The translations under genes and the position numbers were made by a program. This document shows, piece after piece, positions 56,700 through 64,000 of a stretch of DNA of 64,000 nucleotides. The stretch's first letter is position 1. Each line of letters begins with the position of its first letter. The DNA comes from Armatimonadota bacterium. GTDB lineage: Bacteria; Armatimonadota; Fimbriimonadia; Fimbriimonadales; Fimbriimonadaceae. Location: assembly GCA_016789105.1 (NCBI GenBank), contig JAEURN010000007.1, positions 62,001-126,000 on the forward strand. Direction: 5' to 3'. A model generated the notes under the pieces. It did not search any database and was not told the origin of the DNA. It saw nothing but the letters and a program-made list of their open reading frames with translations.

Positions 56700-57530
56700 C
56701 TAGGCGGCCAGCAACCCCGGTTGGGCCAACGCCGACTTGAGGAGTCCGGAGACTTCGCCTTCTTCAATCGGGAGTGCTGTCTTGTTCAGGGGGACCGGCC
56801 AATCCCCCAGGCCGAATCGGCCCGCTTCGGCGACCGCCTTGGCCGTGGTCAGGCAGGCTTGGCCGACATCTTGGGAATCGACGGGGAGGCTGGAAGCCGA
56901 AACCGTCTGGACGAACATCGCCGGCAATCCCAGGGTGGCGGCCGCTTGGGGCGCGAGGTGGGCAATCGGGATCCCGTAGTGCTCCTCAAAGAGCCAATCC
57001 ACGGTCGAGCCATTTGACCGAGCTTCCAAATAGATCTGGTCGTAAGTGGTGCCATCCACGTAGCTCAACAAGCCGAACATGACATTGTGGAGCGTCCCGG
57101 CCGCCAACAACTCCTCTTGGTTCCACGGGCTTTTGACAACTCTTTCCCGAGCAAGCGAAGCGGCGAGATTGGCAACGGCATTGCCATTTTGGGCAAACCG
57201 CAGGGGGGTCAGGTGTTGGCTCTTGCCCCGGATTTGCCCCAAGGCGTTCGTCCAGCAGGCAATGGCGAGGGCGCGCAACGAACGATGCCCCAACACGGCA
57301 ACCGCTTCTCGGACTGTGGTCACCGGTTTTGCCCGGGCAAAAAGGGCACTGTTGGCGCTTTTGATGAGGCCGGCGGTCAAAGCCGGGTCGGCCAGGATCA
57401 GGCTTTCGATCTGAGAAGGGTTCGGGTCGCCTGATTCAATCAGCTGGGCCAGCTTCAAAGGGGTGTCAGGCAACTGCGGCAAGGTTTCCGCGTGGCCCAA
57501 CGTAAACATCAATTCATCCAGTGACAGCAT
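56700..57530 (-). CDS. HDOD-domain protein
   Basis: The start is taken as ATG 57530 (TTG 57578 and ATG 57509 are alternatives), giving 276 aa. LPQLPDTPLKLAQLIESG, LADPALTAGLIKSANSAL and TVREAVAVLGHRSLRALAIA are the HDOD landmarks. In a classical HD domain a His-Asp pair would follow; none is seen. HDOD proteins act as non-catalytic signalling or scaffold modules, frequently near pili, motility or c-di-GMP genes. It lies 158 nt upstream (in transcription order) of the MshEN-MinD pair on the same strand. Confidence 0.88.
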   Translation of the reverse strand: MLSLDELMFTLGHAETLPQLPDTPLKLAQLIESGDPNPSQIESLILADPALTAGLIKSANSALFARAKPVTTVREAVAVLGHRSLRALAIACWTNALGQIRGKSQHLTPLRFAQNGNAVANLAASLARERVVKSPWNQEELLAAGTLHNVMFGLLSYVDGTTYDQIYLEARSNGSTVDWLFEEHYGIPIAHLAPQAAATLGLPAMFVQTVSASSLPVDSQDVGQACLTTAKAVAEAGRFGLGDWPVPLNKTALPIEEGEVSGLLKSALAQPGLLAA

Positions 57531-57607
57531 GGAACCCAACCAACGGCATTGATCCGCATCGGCTGGGTTTTGAGCCAAGGTTCCTTGCCAGGTTTTTTGC
57601 AGAGCAA

Positions 57608-58012
57608 CTATTTTTTGAGCAGATCCCGGATTTCCGCCAAGAGTTCTTCTTGGGTCGGCCCCGCCGGGGCGGCTTCGGGTTCTGGCCCCTTCAATTTGTT
57701 CACGGCCTTAACGATGAGGAACACGACGAACGCCAGGATGAGGAACGAGATGACCTGGTTGAGGAACATCCCGACATTGATCGCCACGGCTGGGGTTTGT
57801 TTGCCTGTGGCATCGACGGCCGCCTCCTTGAGCGGGATTGAGATTTTGGAGAAATCGACGCCGCCGATGGCCAGGCCGATCGGGGGCATGAGGACGTCGT
57901 TGACCAGCGAATCGACGATTTTGCCGAATGCCGCCCCGATGATCACCCCGACCGCCAAATCCATGACGTTCCCGCGGGCAATGAACTCTTTGAATTCCGA
58001 TACCATCGACAT
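57608..58012 (-). CDS. mscL: Large-conductance mechanosensitive channel
   Basis: This 134-aa protein has [20 protein letters not shown], the universal MscL N-terminal and TM1 sequence, and [18 protein letters not shown]. The second helix is [20 protein letters not shown], and the C-terminal helix bundle ends [13 protein letters not shown]. It opens on membrane tension to release solutes during hypo-osmotic shock. Length and motifs are normal. Confidence 0.97.
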   Translation of the reverse strand: MSMVSEFKEFIARGNVMDLAVGVIIGAAFGKIVDSLVNDVLMPPIGLAIGGVDFSKISIPLKEAAVDATGKQTPAVAINVGMFLNQVISFLILAFVVFLIVKAVNKLKGPEPEAAPAGPTQEELLAEIRDLLKK

Positions 58013-58045
58013 TTCTGTGAACCTTCTTTGTTTTTTCTGCGCGAG

Positions 58046-58234
58046 TTACTCGGGTTTGTCCCCGAACATCCCTTTAGCCGCATCCATCAAGCCGCCCATC
58101 ATGTCTCCTCCGCCATTGCCGGCCAGCATTTGGGGGATATCGGCCATATGCTGTTGGATGAAGTCAACGACCTTCTTGGCTGTTGCCTCATCAATCCCGG
58201 TTTTCTCACGCAAGAGAGCGGTCAGCTGTTCCAT
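58046..58234 (-). CDS. Small helical protein of unknown function
   Basis: This 62-aa protein has LLREKTGIDEATAKKVVDFI, a three-helix bundle start, and a Gly/Met-rich second half (GNGGGDMMGGLMDAAKGMFG). It is reminiscent of DUF937/DUF2267-like helical proteins but too short for a firm call. It sits between mscL and the DUF4332 gene on the same strand. Confidence 0.6.
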   Translation of the reverse strand: MEQLTALLREKTGIDEATAKKVVDFIQQHMADIPQMLAGNGGGDMMGGLMDAAKGMFGDKPE

Positions 58235-58270
58235 TTGAACCGCATGATACGCGATCTACATAAAGAAAAG

Positions 58271-58305
58271 GTGCCTGCCTGATGAGAAGTCTATCAGGCA
58301 GGCAC
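58271..58305 (-). terminator. Strong terminator after the DUF4332 gene
   Basis: GTGCCTGCCTGAT (58271-58283) pairs perfectly with ATCAGGCAGGCAC (58293-58305). On the minus strand it is followed by CTTTTCTTT. Confidence 0.9.
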
Positions 58306-58327
58306 ATCGTTGATTGTTGAAAGATTG

Positions 58328-58732
58328 TTAGTGGGTAACGATCCGGTCGAGTCCCTTTGCCTGTTCCACCCAATCCGCAACCTGGCTCTCGCTCGGCATG
58401 GCCCGGACGAGCTTTTTGGCCTCGTTGACTTCAGCCATCTTTGCGTGGAGGTTGGCCGCGTTGCGCTGGGCCAGTTCGGGCACGGAATCGACTCCGCTGG
58501 CTTCCAGCAGGTCGGCATATTCAGAACCAACACCCTTGATACGCGCCAGGTCGGCCCGGTTCACCCATTCCAAGATCATCTTTTCACTGATCCCCGTCGA
58601 TTCGGCGATCCCTTCGCGGCCCTTTTTTGTTGCTCCTTGTTCGAGGAGAGCGGTATCTGTCTTGATGCCGGCTGCCTCCAGTTTTTCGCCATAAGCGGGG
58701 CCGATGCCTTCGATGTCCTTGATGTTTGCCAT
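58328..58732 (-). CDS. DUF4332 helix-hairpin-helix protein
   Basis: From ATG 58732 the protein is 134 aa, with GAGGAA 6 nt upstream (an earlier ATG lacks one). It has two helix-hairpin-helix units: IKDIEGIGPAYGEKLEAAGI and ARIKGVGSEYADLLEASGV. These are typical of DUF4332, a DNA-binding-like fold of unknown role. A strong terminator follows. Confidence 0.85.
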   Translation of the reverse strand: MANIKDIEGIGPAYGEKLEAAGIKTDTALLEQGATKKGREGIAESTGISEKMILEWVNRADLARIKGVGSEYADLLEASGVDSVPELAQRNAANLHAKMAEVNEAKKLVRAMPSESQVADWVEQAKGLDRIVTH

Positions 58733-58768
58733 TGCTGTTTCCTCAACGATCAACTCGTCGCATTGAGT

Positions 58769-59911
58769 TTAACACGGGGGCCCGGCAGAAACGACTGCCG
58801 TCTCGAGATAGTTGCCGAGGAAACGGTGGTAGACGGAGGTCAGAAGTTCGAGGTCGGCGACTGGGATGTTCTCGTTTGCAGCGTGGATGGTGGCATTTAG
58901 CGGGCCGAATTCGATGACCGGAATCCCGGCAAGGGCAAAGAACCGGGCATCCGAAGAGCCGCCAGATGTCGAAGGGTGGCCCGGCTTGCCAACGACCTCG
59001 GAAATTGAGCGCACAAGGGCCTCTTGCAGATGTGCGTTGTCCGTCAGGAATGGGCGGGCCGAGTCGTCCCAGGCGATCGAGGGATCCAAACCATGCTTCT
59101 TCAAAAGTTCTTGGACCGTTTCAACAATCTCTTCGAGCGGGGTTGCAGGGTTATTGCGGACGTTGAACTGGACAGTGAGTTCCCCCGGTGTGACATTGGA
59201 AGCCCCCACCCCGGCATTGATGTTGGCGATCTGTAAAGTGGTCGGGGGGAACGGCCCATGCCCCGCGTCCCAGTGGTGGGCCGCCAACTCGGCCAAAAAC
59301 GGAAGCGCCTCGTGGACCGGATTTCGCGCAAGGTGGGCGTAGGCGGTGTGACCCTGTCGGCCCTTGAACGTGAGGAACCCGTTCAGCGATCCACGGCGCC
59401 CGACTTTGAATTCATCCCCCAAATGGTTGATGCTTGTGGGTTCGCCGACTAGTGCGGCGGTGGGCCCCGAGTCGATGTGGGCAAGGCAGTAGGGGGCGCC
59501 GTGACGTGACGAGTCTTCCTCGTCACTGGTGAACAGCAGGCTGACCGTACCGGGATGCCCCGGGTTTTGCCGGACGAACTCCACCGCCGCCGACACCATG
59601 GCCGCGACGCCAGATTTCATATCCGCTGCCCCGCGCCCATACAAGACCCCATCTTTAACCGTTGGGTGGAACGGGTCAGTGTCCCAGGCGTCAAGCGGCC
59701 CCGGCGGGACGACATCCACGTGGCCCGAAAGGCAGATGTTCGGAACCCCGTCTCCATGGTAGGCATAAAGCGACAGGAGGCCGTTCGATTCAAAGATCTG
59801 GGTTTGGAACCCTTCCCGACTCAAAAGGCCACGCAGGAGGTCGATGCATCCGGCGTCGCCCGGGGTCACCGAAGGGAGGGCGATGAGGGATTCAAGCAGG
59901 TTCTGTGTCAT
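58769..59911 (-). CDS. dapE: Succinyl-diaminopimelate desuccinylase
   Basis: From ATG 59911 (overlapping the dapD TGA as ATGA) the protein is 380 aa, the DapE length. M20 family motifs are [10 protein letters not shown] (metal His and Asp), [15 protein letters not shown] (Asp), [11 protein letters not shown] (catalytic Glu) and GEPTSINH. It hydrolyses N-succinyl-LL-2,6-diaminopimelate in lysine and peptidoglycan synthesis. The family also contains ArgE, but the coupling to dapD makes DapE the best call. Confidence 0.9.
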   Translation of the reverse strand: MTQNLLESLIALPSVTPGDAGCIDLLRGLLSREGFQTQIFESNGLLSLYAYHGDGVPNICLSGHVDVVPPGPLDAWDTDPFHPTVKDGVLYGRGAADMKSGVAAMVSAAVEFVRQNPGHPGTVSLLFTSDEEDSSRHGAPYCLAHIDSGPTAALVGEPTSINHLGDEFKVGRRGSLNGFLTFKGRQGHTAYAHLARNPVHEALPFLAELAAHHWDAGHGPFPPTTLQIANINAGVGASNVTPGELTVQFNVRNNPATPLEEIVETVQELLKKHGLDPSIAWDDSARPFLTDNAHLQEALVRSISEVVGKPGHPSTSGGSSDARFFALAGIPVIEFGPLNATIHAANENIPVADLELLTSVYHRFLGNYLETAVVSAGPPC

Positions 59912-60732
59912 TCCGCCGACCGCAAGAGTTCGTTGATTGATGTTTTGGCGCGGGTCTGGGCATCCACTTGCTTGACGATGACCGCGCACGCCAATGAGTA
60001 AGTGCCATCGACAGAAGGCAGCGAGCCGGGAACGACAACCGACCCCGCCGGAACCCGGCCATAAGAAACTTCCCCCGTCAAACGGTTGAAGATCTTTGTG
60101 GACTGGCCGATGAATACGCCCATCGAGACCACAGAACCCTCTTCGACAACAACCCCCTCCACAATCTCTGAGCGGGCGCCGATGAAGCAGTTGTCTTCGA
60201 TGACTGTCGGGCTGGCTTGGATCGGTTCCAGCACGCCGCCGATCCCGACCCCGCCGCTAAGATGGACGTTTTTCCCAATCTGGGCACAGGATCCCACCGT
60301 TGCCCAAGTGTCCACCATGGTTCCGCTATCTACATACGCCCCCAAGTTCACATAACTTGGCATCAGCACAACATCCGGGCCGATGAACGCCCCTTTGCGG
60401 ACCACCGCGTTCGGCACAACTCGGAACCCCGCACTGCGGAAATCCTGATCTGTGTAACCCTCGAACTTCAGCGGTACTTTATCGAAGTATTTGAACGGCC
60501 CATTTTCAACCAAATGGTTTTCTTGCAAGCGGAAGGAAAGCAAAACGGCCTTTTTCACCCACTCGTTGGTGACCCAGACCCCGCCGACCTTTTCGGCCAC
60601 ACGGATTTCGCCTCGATCCAATTGGTCTAGCGTCACACCGACCGCACCGGCCACGTCCGCTGGATGGCTGCCAGGCGAAAATTCGGTACGGCGTTCCCAG
60701 GCTTCTTCGATCAGCGATTGGTAGGGCATCAA
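59908..60732 (-). CDS. dapD: Tetrahydrodipicolinate N-succinyltransferase
   Basis: This 274-aa protein has the E. coli DapD length. The start is [20 protein letters not shown]. The helical N-domain is followed by a left-handed beta-helix of hexapeptide repeats ([59 protein letters not shown]). It transfers succinate from succinyl-CoA to tetrahydrodipicolinate. The stop codon overlaps the dapE start. Together with dapE it shows that this organism uses the succinylase branch of the lysine pathway. Confidence 0.96.
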   Translation of the reverse strand: MMPYQSLIEEAWERRTEFSPGSHPADVAGAVGVTLDQLDRGEIRVAEKVGGVWVTNEWVKKAVLLSFRLQENHLVENGPFKYFDKVPLKFEGYTDQDFRSAGFRVVPNAVVRKGAFIGPDVVLMPSYVNLGAYVDSGTMVDTWATVGSCAQIGKNVHLSGGVGIGGVLEPIQASPTVIEDNCFIGARSEIVEGVVVEEGSVVSMGVFIGQSTKIFNRLTGEVSYGRVPAGSVVVPGSLPSVDGTYSLACAVIVKQVDAQTRAKTSINELLRSAE

Positions 60733-60793
60733 CGATTCAGTTTGCCCGAGTCGAAGCTAAGGGTCGGACCAATGCGGGGTATGTCGCATAAAT

Positions 60794-60823
60794 TTGTGAC
60801 CGGATCCGCAGGCCGGGGATACT
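60794..60823 (+). promoter_or_regulatory. Promoter of the BtrH-like gene, transcript probably leaderless
   Basis: TTGTGA (60794-60799) and GATACT (60818-60823) are 18 nt apart. The ATG at 60831 begins 7 nt after the -10 box, so no 5' leader is expected. Confidence 0.6.
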
Positions 60824-60830
60824 TCGGGCT

Positions 60831-62003
60831 ATGACTGCGATGCAGGAATACAACGGGCGCCATTACGAAACGGGCACGATTGCCAATTGGCTGCGGGCAA
60901 GCGGGCATGGCATCGGCGAAGAAATGGCGTTTGGGGCGAGTGGCGGGATCGCGTTCGGCTGCTTCGTGTTCGAATACACGGGGCAACTGCCCCATGTGGC
61001 CCTGTTGCCCCGCAACACCTTTTCTCCGTTCGAGCGTGCGTTGGACAACCTCGGCATCCGCAGAACCAGCATGGAAACCGTCAAGGCGGACAAAGGAGAA
61101 GAGAACTTGCGCCGGGAACTCGATCTTGGGCACGCGGTCGTGGTTTGGGGGGATATCTTCTCCGCTAGTTGGATTGGCCTTCCAAAAACAGGTATGTGGG
61201 CGATGGTTCCGATGTTGGTTGTCGGGTTCGAGGGTGGAGACTATTTGGTCGTCGACCAGTGCCGGCAACCCATCAAAGTAGCGGCCGCAGAACTTTTGGC
61301 CATGCGGGCCAAAGTCAAGAAGGACCGGTTCCGGATCATGATCCTCGATGGGGTGGAAGCAGGGCGGCAAAAGGAGGGTTTCCGGTCCGGGATAGAAACG
61401 TGCTTGGCGCTCTACCTGGACAAGCCGCCAGCGGGCTCGGCAAAGAATTGGGGGGCCATCGGCCTGGAAGCCTTGGCTAAGTCGGTCTTGGACGATAAAT
61501 CCGCAGCTGGTTGGGGCCAACGGTTCGGTTCTGGAGACAATTTCAAACAAGCAGTGGCTGGGAAGCTTGGGCAACCAGGCGTGTGGGATTGGATCGAAGG
61601 GTGGGGGACTGGCCCCGGGGCCGACCGGGGCACCTTTGCCTCGTTTTTGCGCCAAGCCGGGCCGGAGATCGGCAAGGATCTCGGCTCTGTGGCTCAACTC
61701 TTCGACGCGTGTGCCCCGCTTTGGTCGGCGGTTGCCGAGGCCGCGCTGCCCGATTCCGTCCCGCCCCTCAAGCGGCTCAAGGAGATCAAGCAGGAGCGGG
61801 CGCGGCTCCGATTTGCGGACACCACAGGCTCAGCTCCTCGTAGGGCTGAACTTGCCGAGGAATACAAAGAAATTTGGTCGGGTTGTGGCGATTTAGCGGC
61901 CGAAGCGCCAAGTATCCGATCCGCCATGGCGGGGGCCCTCAACGCCGTTCAAAAGGTTGAACGCGAAGCCATCTTGGCATTGCGATCCGCAATGGGCCGA
62001 TAA
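60831..62003 (+). CDS. BtrH N-terminal domain/DUF4872-type protein
   Basis: This 390-aa protein opens EYNGRHYETGTIANWLRASG and EEMAFGASGGIAFGCFVFEY, which matches the start of BtrH-type proteins (normally GRHCETxAL...LSExMxFGxGxGxxF). The Cys that precedes ETG is Tyr here. The middle (VVVWGDIFSASWIGLP, YLVVDQCRQP) and the helical C-terminal DUF4872-like part (about 220-390) follow. BtrH transfers an acyl group between an acyl carrier protein and an aminoglycoside. Loss of the Cys suggests altered or absent transferase activity. No antibiotic genes are nearby. The gene is divergent from dapD. Confidence 0.7.
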   Translation: MTAMQEYNGRHYETGTIANWLRASGHGIGEEMAFGASGGIAFGCFVFEYTGQLPHVALLPRNTFSPFERALDNLGIRRTSMETVKADKGEENLRRELDLGHAVVVWGDIFSASWIGLPKTGMWAMVPMLVVGFEGGDYLVVDQCRQPIKVAAAELLAMRAKVKKDRFRIMILDGVEAGRQKEGFRSGIETCLALYLDKPPAGSAKNWGAIGLEALAKSVLDDKSAAGWGQRFGSGDNFKQAVAGKLGQPGVWDWIEGWGTGPGADRGTFASFLRQAGPEIGKDLGSVAQLFDACAPLWSAVAEAALPDSVPPLKRLKEIKQERARLRFADTTGSAPRRAELAEEYKEIWSGCGDLAAEAPSIRSAMAGALNAVQKVEREAILALRSAMGR

Positions 62004-62010
62004 CAAAAAA

Positions 62011-62087
62011 TGGTCGGGATGAGAGGATTCGAACCTCCGACCTCCTCGTCCCGAACGAGGCGCTCTACCAAGCTGAGCCACATCCCG
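62011..62087 (-). tRNA. tRNA-Pro (anticodon CGG), CCA encoded
   Basis: On the minus strand the acceptor CGGGATG (62087-62081) pairs with CATCCCG (62021-62015), discriminator A and CCA (62013-62011). D-arm GCTC/GAGC, anticodon stem CCTCG/CGAGG with loop TTCGGGA, and T-arm GGAGG-TTCGAAT-CCTCT are consistent. C1 and anticodon CGG fit tRNA-Pro. Confidence 0.95.
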
Positions 62088-62131
62088 ACTCGCCGCAGAT
62101 GATACCTCGGCAGACCGGGGACCCAATCCGG

Positions 62132-62851
62132 TCAGCCCCTCGGGCCTCCGGATCCGGGCTGCCCGGCCGACATGGCGGGAATGCTTGAAATGATCCGGCC
62201 CAAGATGACCAAAGAGAATACGAAGCTGACCAAGGACTGCACCATTGCTACCGACTTGGCCAGGGTGTCTTGCGGCGTGAGGTCGCCATAGCCCACTGTG
62301 AGCGCGCTCTTGACCGAAAAGTAGAACGGATCGATCCATTCTTGAGGATCACCGGAGCCATGGATGTTCAAATGCGAATAGATGTAACCAAAGGCAAAAA
62401 TGTTTGCGCAAAATGACGCCATGTTGATCATCAGGGCGCGGCTCAGGTCGGCCACCTGGGCAACGCGCCGCCCGCTATGAGGCAACACGTATGCGAACGA
62501 GACGAAGAACGTGTTGACGATCACGAACCCGTTGAAGGCCATCAAAGCCCCGGTCAAGAACGGGGAGGGATAGGCGCCATCGGCCCAGTGGCTCAACCAA
62601 GGAATCGCGCAAAACGCCACTACAACCGATTCGATCCGGAGCTGCCGCCGGGTGTAGTGCCGGTATCGGCACTCTTCGGGAGAGAGGTTCCGTTTTGCCG
62701 CGAGTTCGGCGATCTCTTCTGGGGTCGCATCCTTTCCCCTCACCAATAGGTTGACAGGATACGCGGCGACCTCAGAAAGGGCGATTAGTCCGCTAAGGAG
62801 ACACCCCGGGTGGGGTTCAAGGGGAGTCGGATCCGTTGGTTGCTGGCCCAT
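62132..62851 (-). CDS. Ion channel protein with K+-type pore (TVGYGDL)
   Basis: From ATG 62851 the protein is 239 aa. Four hydrophobic segments are seen: about 71-91, 94-122, 137-160 and a last one at about 199-220. FYFSVKSALTVGYGDLTPQD (about 173-192) is the pore helix and selectivity filter. This fits the potassium-channel superfamily, with additional N-terminal helices in place of a voltage sensor. The start overlaps the preceding two-helix membrane gene by 35 nt, so they may form a functional pair. Confidence 0.9.
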   Translation of the reverse strand: MGQQPTDPTPLEPHPGCLLSGLIALSEVAAYPVNLLVRGKDATPEEIAELAAKRNLSPEECRYRHYTRRQLRIESVVVAFCAIPWLSHWADGAYPSPFLTGALMAFNGFVIVNTFFVSFAYVLPHSGRRVAQVADLSRALMINMASFCANIFAFGYIYSHLNIHGSGDPQEWIDPFYFSVKSALTVGYGDLTPQDTLAKSVAMVQSLVSFVFSLVILGRIISSIPAMSAGQPGSGGPRG

Positions 62852-63176
62852 CTCCGGCCCTCCCGGGCTTTGCTTTTTTGGTCCGTTCAGAATTCGACGC
62901 GTAAAGTTTGACGCCCCGGTTGGCGACCATCGAACCGAACCCGGCCATGGCCACGAGCACGATGATCTTGACAAAGACTGCAACCAACGATTCCGTGGCG
63001 TTGCCGATGTCGACCGGCTTGCCCGGGACGGCATCCATCCGGATGCTGGGCGGCACTTGGAAGATTTGGAACGCCAGATAAAAGGCGAACAAGATCATCG
63101 CAATGCCCACCAAGAAGGAAACAAGCCCGACCGGGGCCGAGCCACGCAATCGCACCATTCCTCCTTTGGACGCCAT
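62817..63176 (-). CDS. Two-helix membrane protein of unknown function
   Basis: This 119-aa protein has two helices (VGLVSFLVGIAMILFAFYLA at about 17-36 and VAVFVKIIVLVAMAGFGSMV at about 65-84). The charged C-terminus (SERTKKAKPG) overlaps the channel gene. No family recognised. The gene lies 7 nt downstream of the MFS gene on the same strand, and the channel gene follows, so all three may be one transcript. Confidence 0.7.
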   Translation of the reverse strand: MASKGGMVRLRGSAPVGLVSFLVGIAMILFAFYLAFQIFQVPPSIRMDAVPGKPVDIGNATESLVAVFVKIIVLVAMAGFGSMVANRGVKLYASNSERTKKAKPGRAGDGPATNGSDSP

Positions 63177-63183
63177 GGATGGG

Positions 63184-64000
63184 CTAGGATACCGCTTCGC
63201 CGGGCGTTTGGAACTTGAATGTCAGAAAGCCCAAAGTCGGGATGAGCATGATTGCCGCAGCAAGCAGGTACGGGGCAGCGGGCGACTTGGCATAGGCGAC
63301 ATTCGCCGAAAACGGCCCGATGATGCGGGCCAGCGATCCCAACGATTGGTTCACACCAAAGATGCCGCCACGCATCGCTTCTGGGGCGGCCTTGCTAACC
63401 AGACTCGAAAGAGAGGGTTGGGCCAATCCGCTGCCGGTTCCCAACAATATGGCGCCCACGATTACGGGGATCCAAGGCATAACAAACGGCATGGAAGCCA
63501 AAATGGGGGCCTGCAAGATGTATCCGAATCGCAGGAGATTTCGTTCGCCGACTACCGGCTCGACGACTCGGATCAGACCACCTTGGACGACGGCTGCCAC
63601 GATCCCGACCGTCACCAAGACCATCGATGTCTGCATCCGGTCGAACAGGTAAACGTCGTGGGCCAGCCGGTAATACGTCGTCTCCAAATGCGTAAACGCG
63701 AAGGAGGCGACGAAGAAGAGCCCGAGCAGCAGCCCCAAAGTGGGTTCCCGGAAAGCCTGGGCCATGGCTTTGAACCGGTTCTCAGCTGGCAGGGCCGACC
63801 CTTTGGCTCGGGACTCTGGCAAGAGGAAGTACACGAACGCCAGGTTTGTCAGGGCAAAAAACGCCGAGACCAACCCCAGGTAGACGGGTTGACCTCCGTT
63901 GAACTGGATCAACCATGAACCCAAGGGCGGGCCAAAAATGAACCCCAATCCAAAGGCCGCGCCGAGCAAACCCATCGACGAGGCCCGGTCTTTCTCATCG
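63184..64000 (-). CDS. Major facilitator superfamily transporter, 5' end outside window
   Basis: The frame is open to the right edge; the first visible residues are DEKDRASSMGLLGAAFGLGF followed by IFGPPLG, which is MFS motif A/C-like (TetA/DHA1 type). Some 272 residues are seen with about nine helices, among them PEAMRGGIFGVNQSLGSLAR, the second-half signature. It probably exports a drug or metabolite by proton antiport. The N-terminal 130 or so residues are beyond the window. Substrate unknown. Confidence 0.88.
   Translation of the reverse strand, partial: DEKDRASSMGLLGAAFGLGFIFGPPLGSWLIQFNGGQPVYLGLVSAFFALTNLAFVYFLLPESRAKGSALPAENRFKAMAQAFREPTLGLLLGLFFVASFAFTHLETTYYRLAHDVYLFDRMQTSMVLVTVGIVAAVVQGGLIRVVEPVVGERNLLRFGYILQAPILASMPFVMPWIPVIVGAILLGTGSGLAQPSLSSLVSKAAPEAMRGGIFGVNQSLGSLARIIGPFSANVAYAKSPAAPYLLAAAIMLIPTLGFLTFKFQTPGEAVS

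Overview
The window looks like chromosome from a Gram-negative-type (diderm) bacterium of roughly 60 % GC (by eye), most likely an Armatimonadota of the Fimbriimonas type. The clues are: prepilin-like proteins beginning [20 protein letters not shown] and followed by a VFAQAK stretch; a PEP-CTERM exported protein; a LacI regulator linked to a glycosidase; a solitary rpsR; and TolC/RND efflux plus the DapD/DapE succinylase route. The phylum is an inference from gene style, not from a marker-gene search. There is no phage, IS element, CRISPR array or rRNA operon in the window. The one patch that looks foreign is at about 12.2-13.4 kb.

Layout. 0-2.4 kb: the 3' end of a clostripain-like (C11) protein, ribosomal protein bS18, and a DUF3187-like protein. 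2.5-9.0 kb: a four-gene efflux operon (AbrB-type regulator, TolC, lipoprotein adaptor, RND pump). 9-19.5 kb: a secreted DNRLRE-like protein, mutS2, an orphan RHS-core/possible immunity pair, cdd, an Ig-like lipoprotein, RtcB, a membrane cyclase, a lipoprotein and a sugar nucleotidyltransferase. 19.5-32.9 kb: a nine-gene translationally coupled operon with an ABC-2 transporter, a Gln/Met-rich coiled-coil protein, MoxR, DUF58 and two large VWA membrane proteins. 32.9-35.9 kb: a protein with about eight FliM-like EIDALL-type motifs and a GspE N-terminal-type domain, next to a FlhG/MinD-like ATPase, then a PAS protein. 36-41.4 kb: glpX, TetR/S41 peptidase, an AhpD-like protein, an ECF sigma/anti-sigma pair, a PEP-CTERM trypsin-like protease and tRNA-Val(CAC). 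41.4-45.1 kb: a glycosidase and a LacI operon sharing a GAAACGTTTC operator. 45.2-55.1 kb: a CHASE2 cyclase and a run of exported proteins (FecR-like, subtilase, alpha/beta hydrolase, di-heme peroxidase, phosphoesterase, prepilin, S1/P1 nuclease). 55.1-57.5 kb: a second MinD-like ATPase with an MshEN-type protein and an HDOD protein. 57.6-64 kb: mscL, small proteins, dapD-dapE, a BtrH-like protein, tRNA-Pro(CGG), an ion channel and a truncated MFS transporter.

The most unusual theme is the pair of loci that each couple a GspE/MshE N-terminal-type domain protein with a MinD/FlhG-like ATPase. In the first, the partner carries an array of FliM-like EIDALL motifs, the kind of peptide that FlhG is known to bind in flagellated bacteria; no flagellar gene is present in the window. 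In the second, the partner carries a recognisable MshEN (c-di-GMP-type) double repeat. I propose these as spatial or regulatory modules for type IV pilus/type II secretion-like machinery. That is inference.
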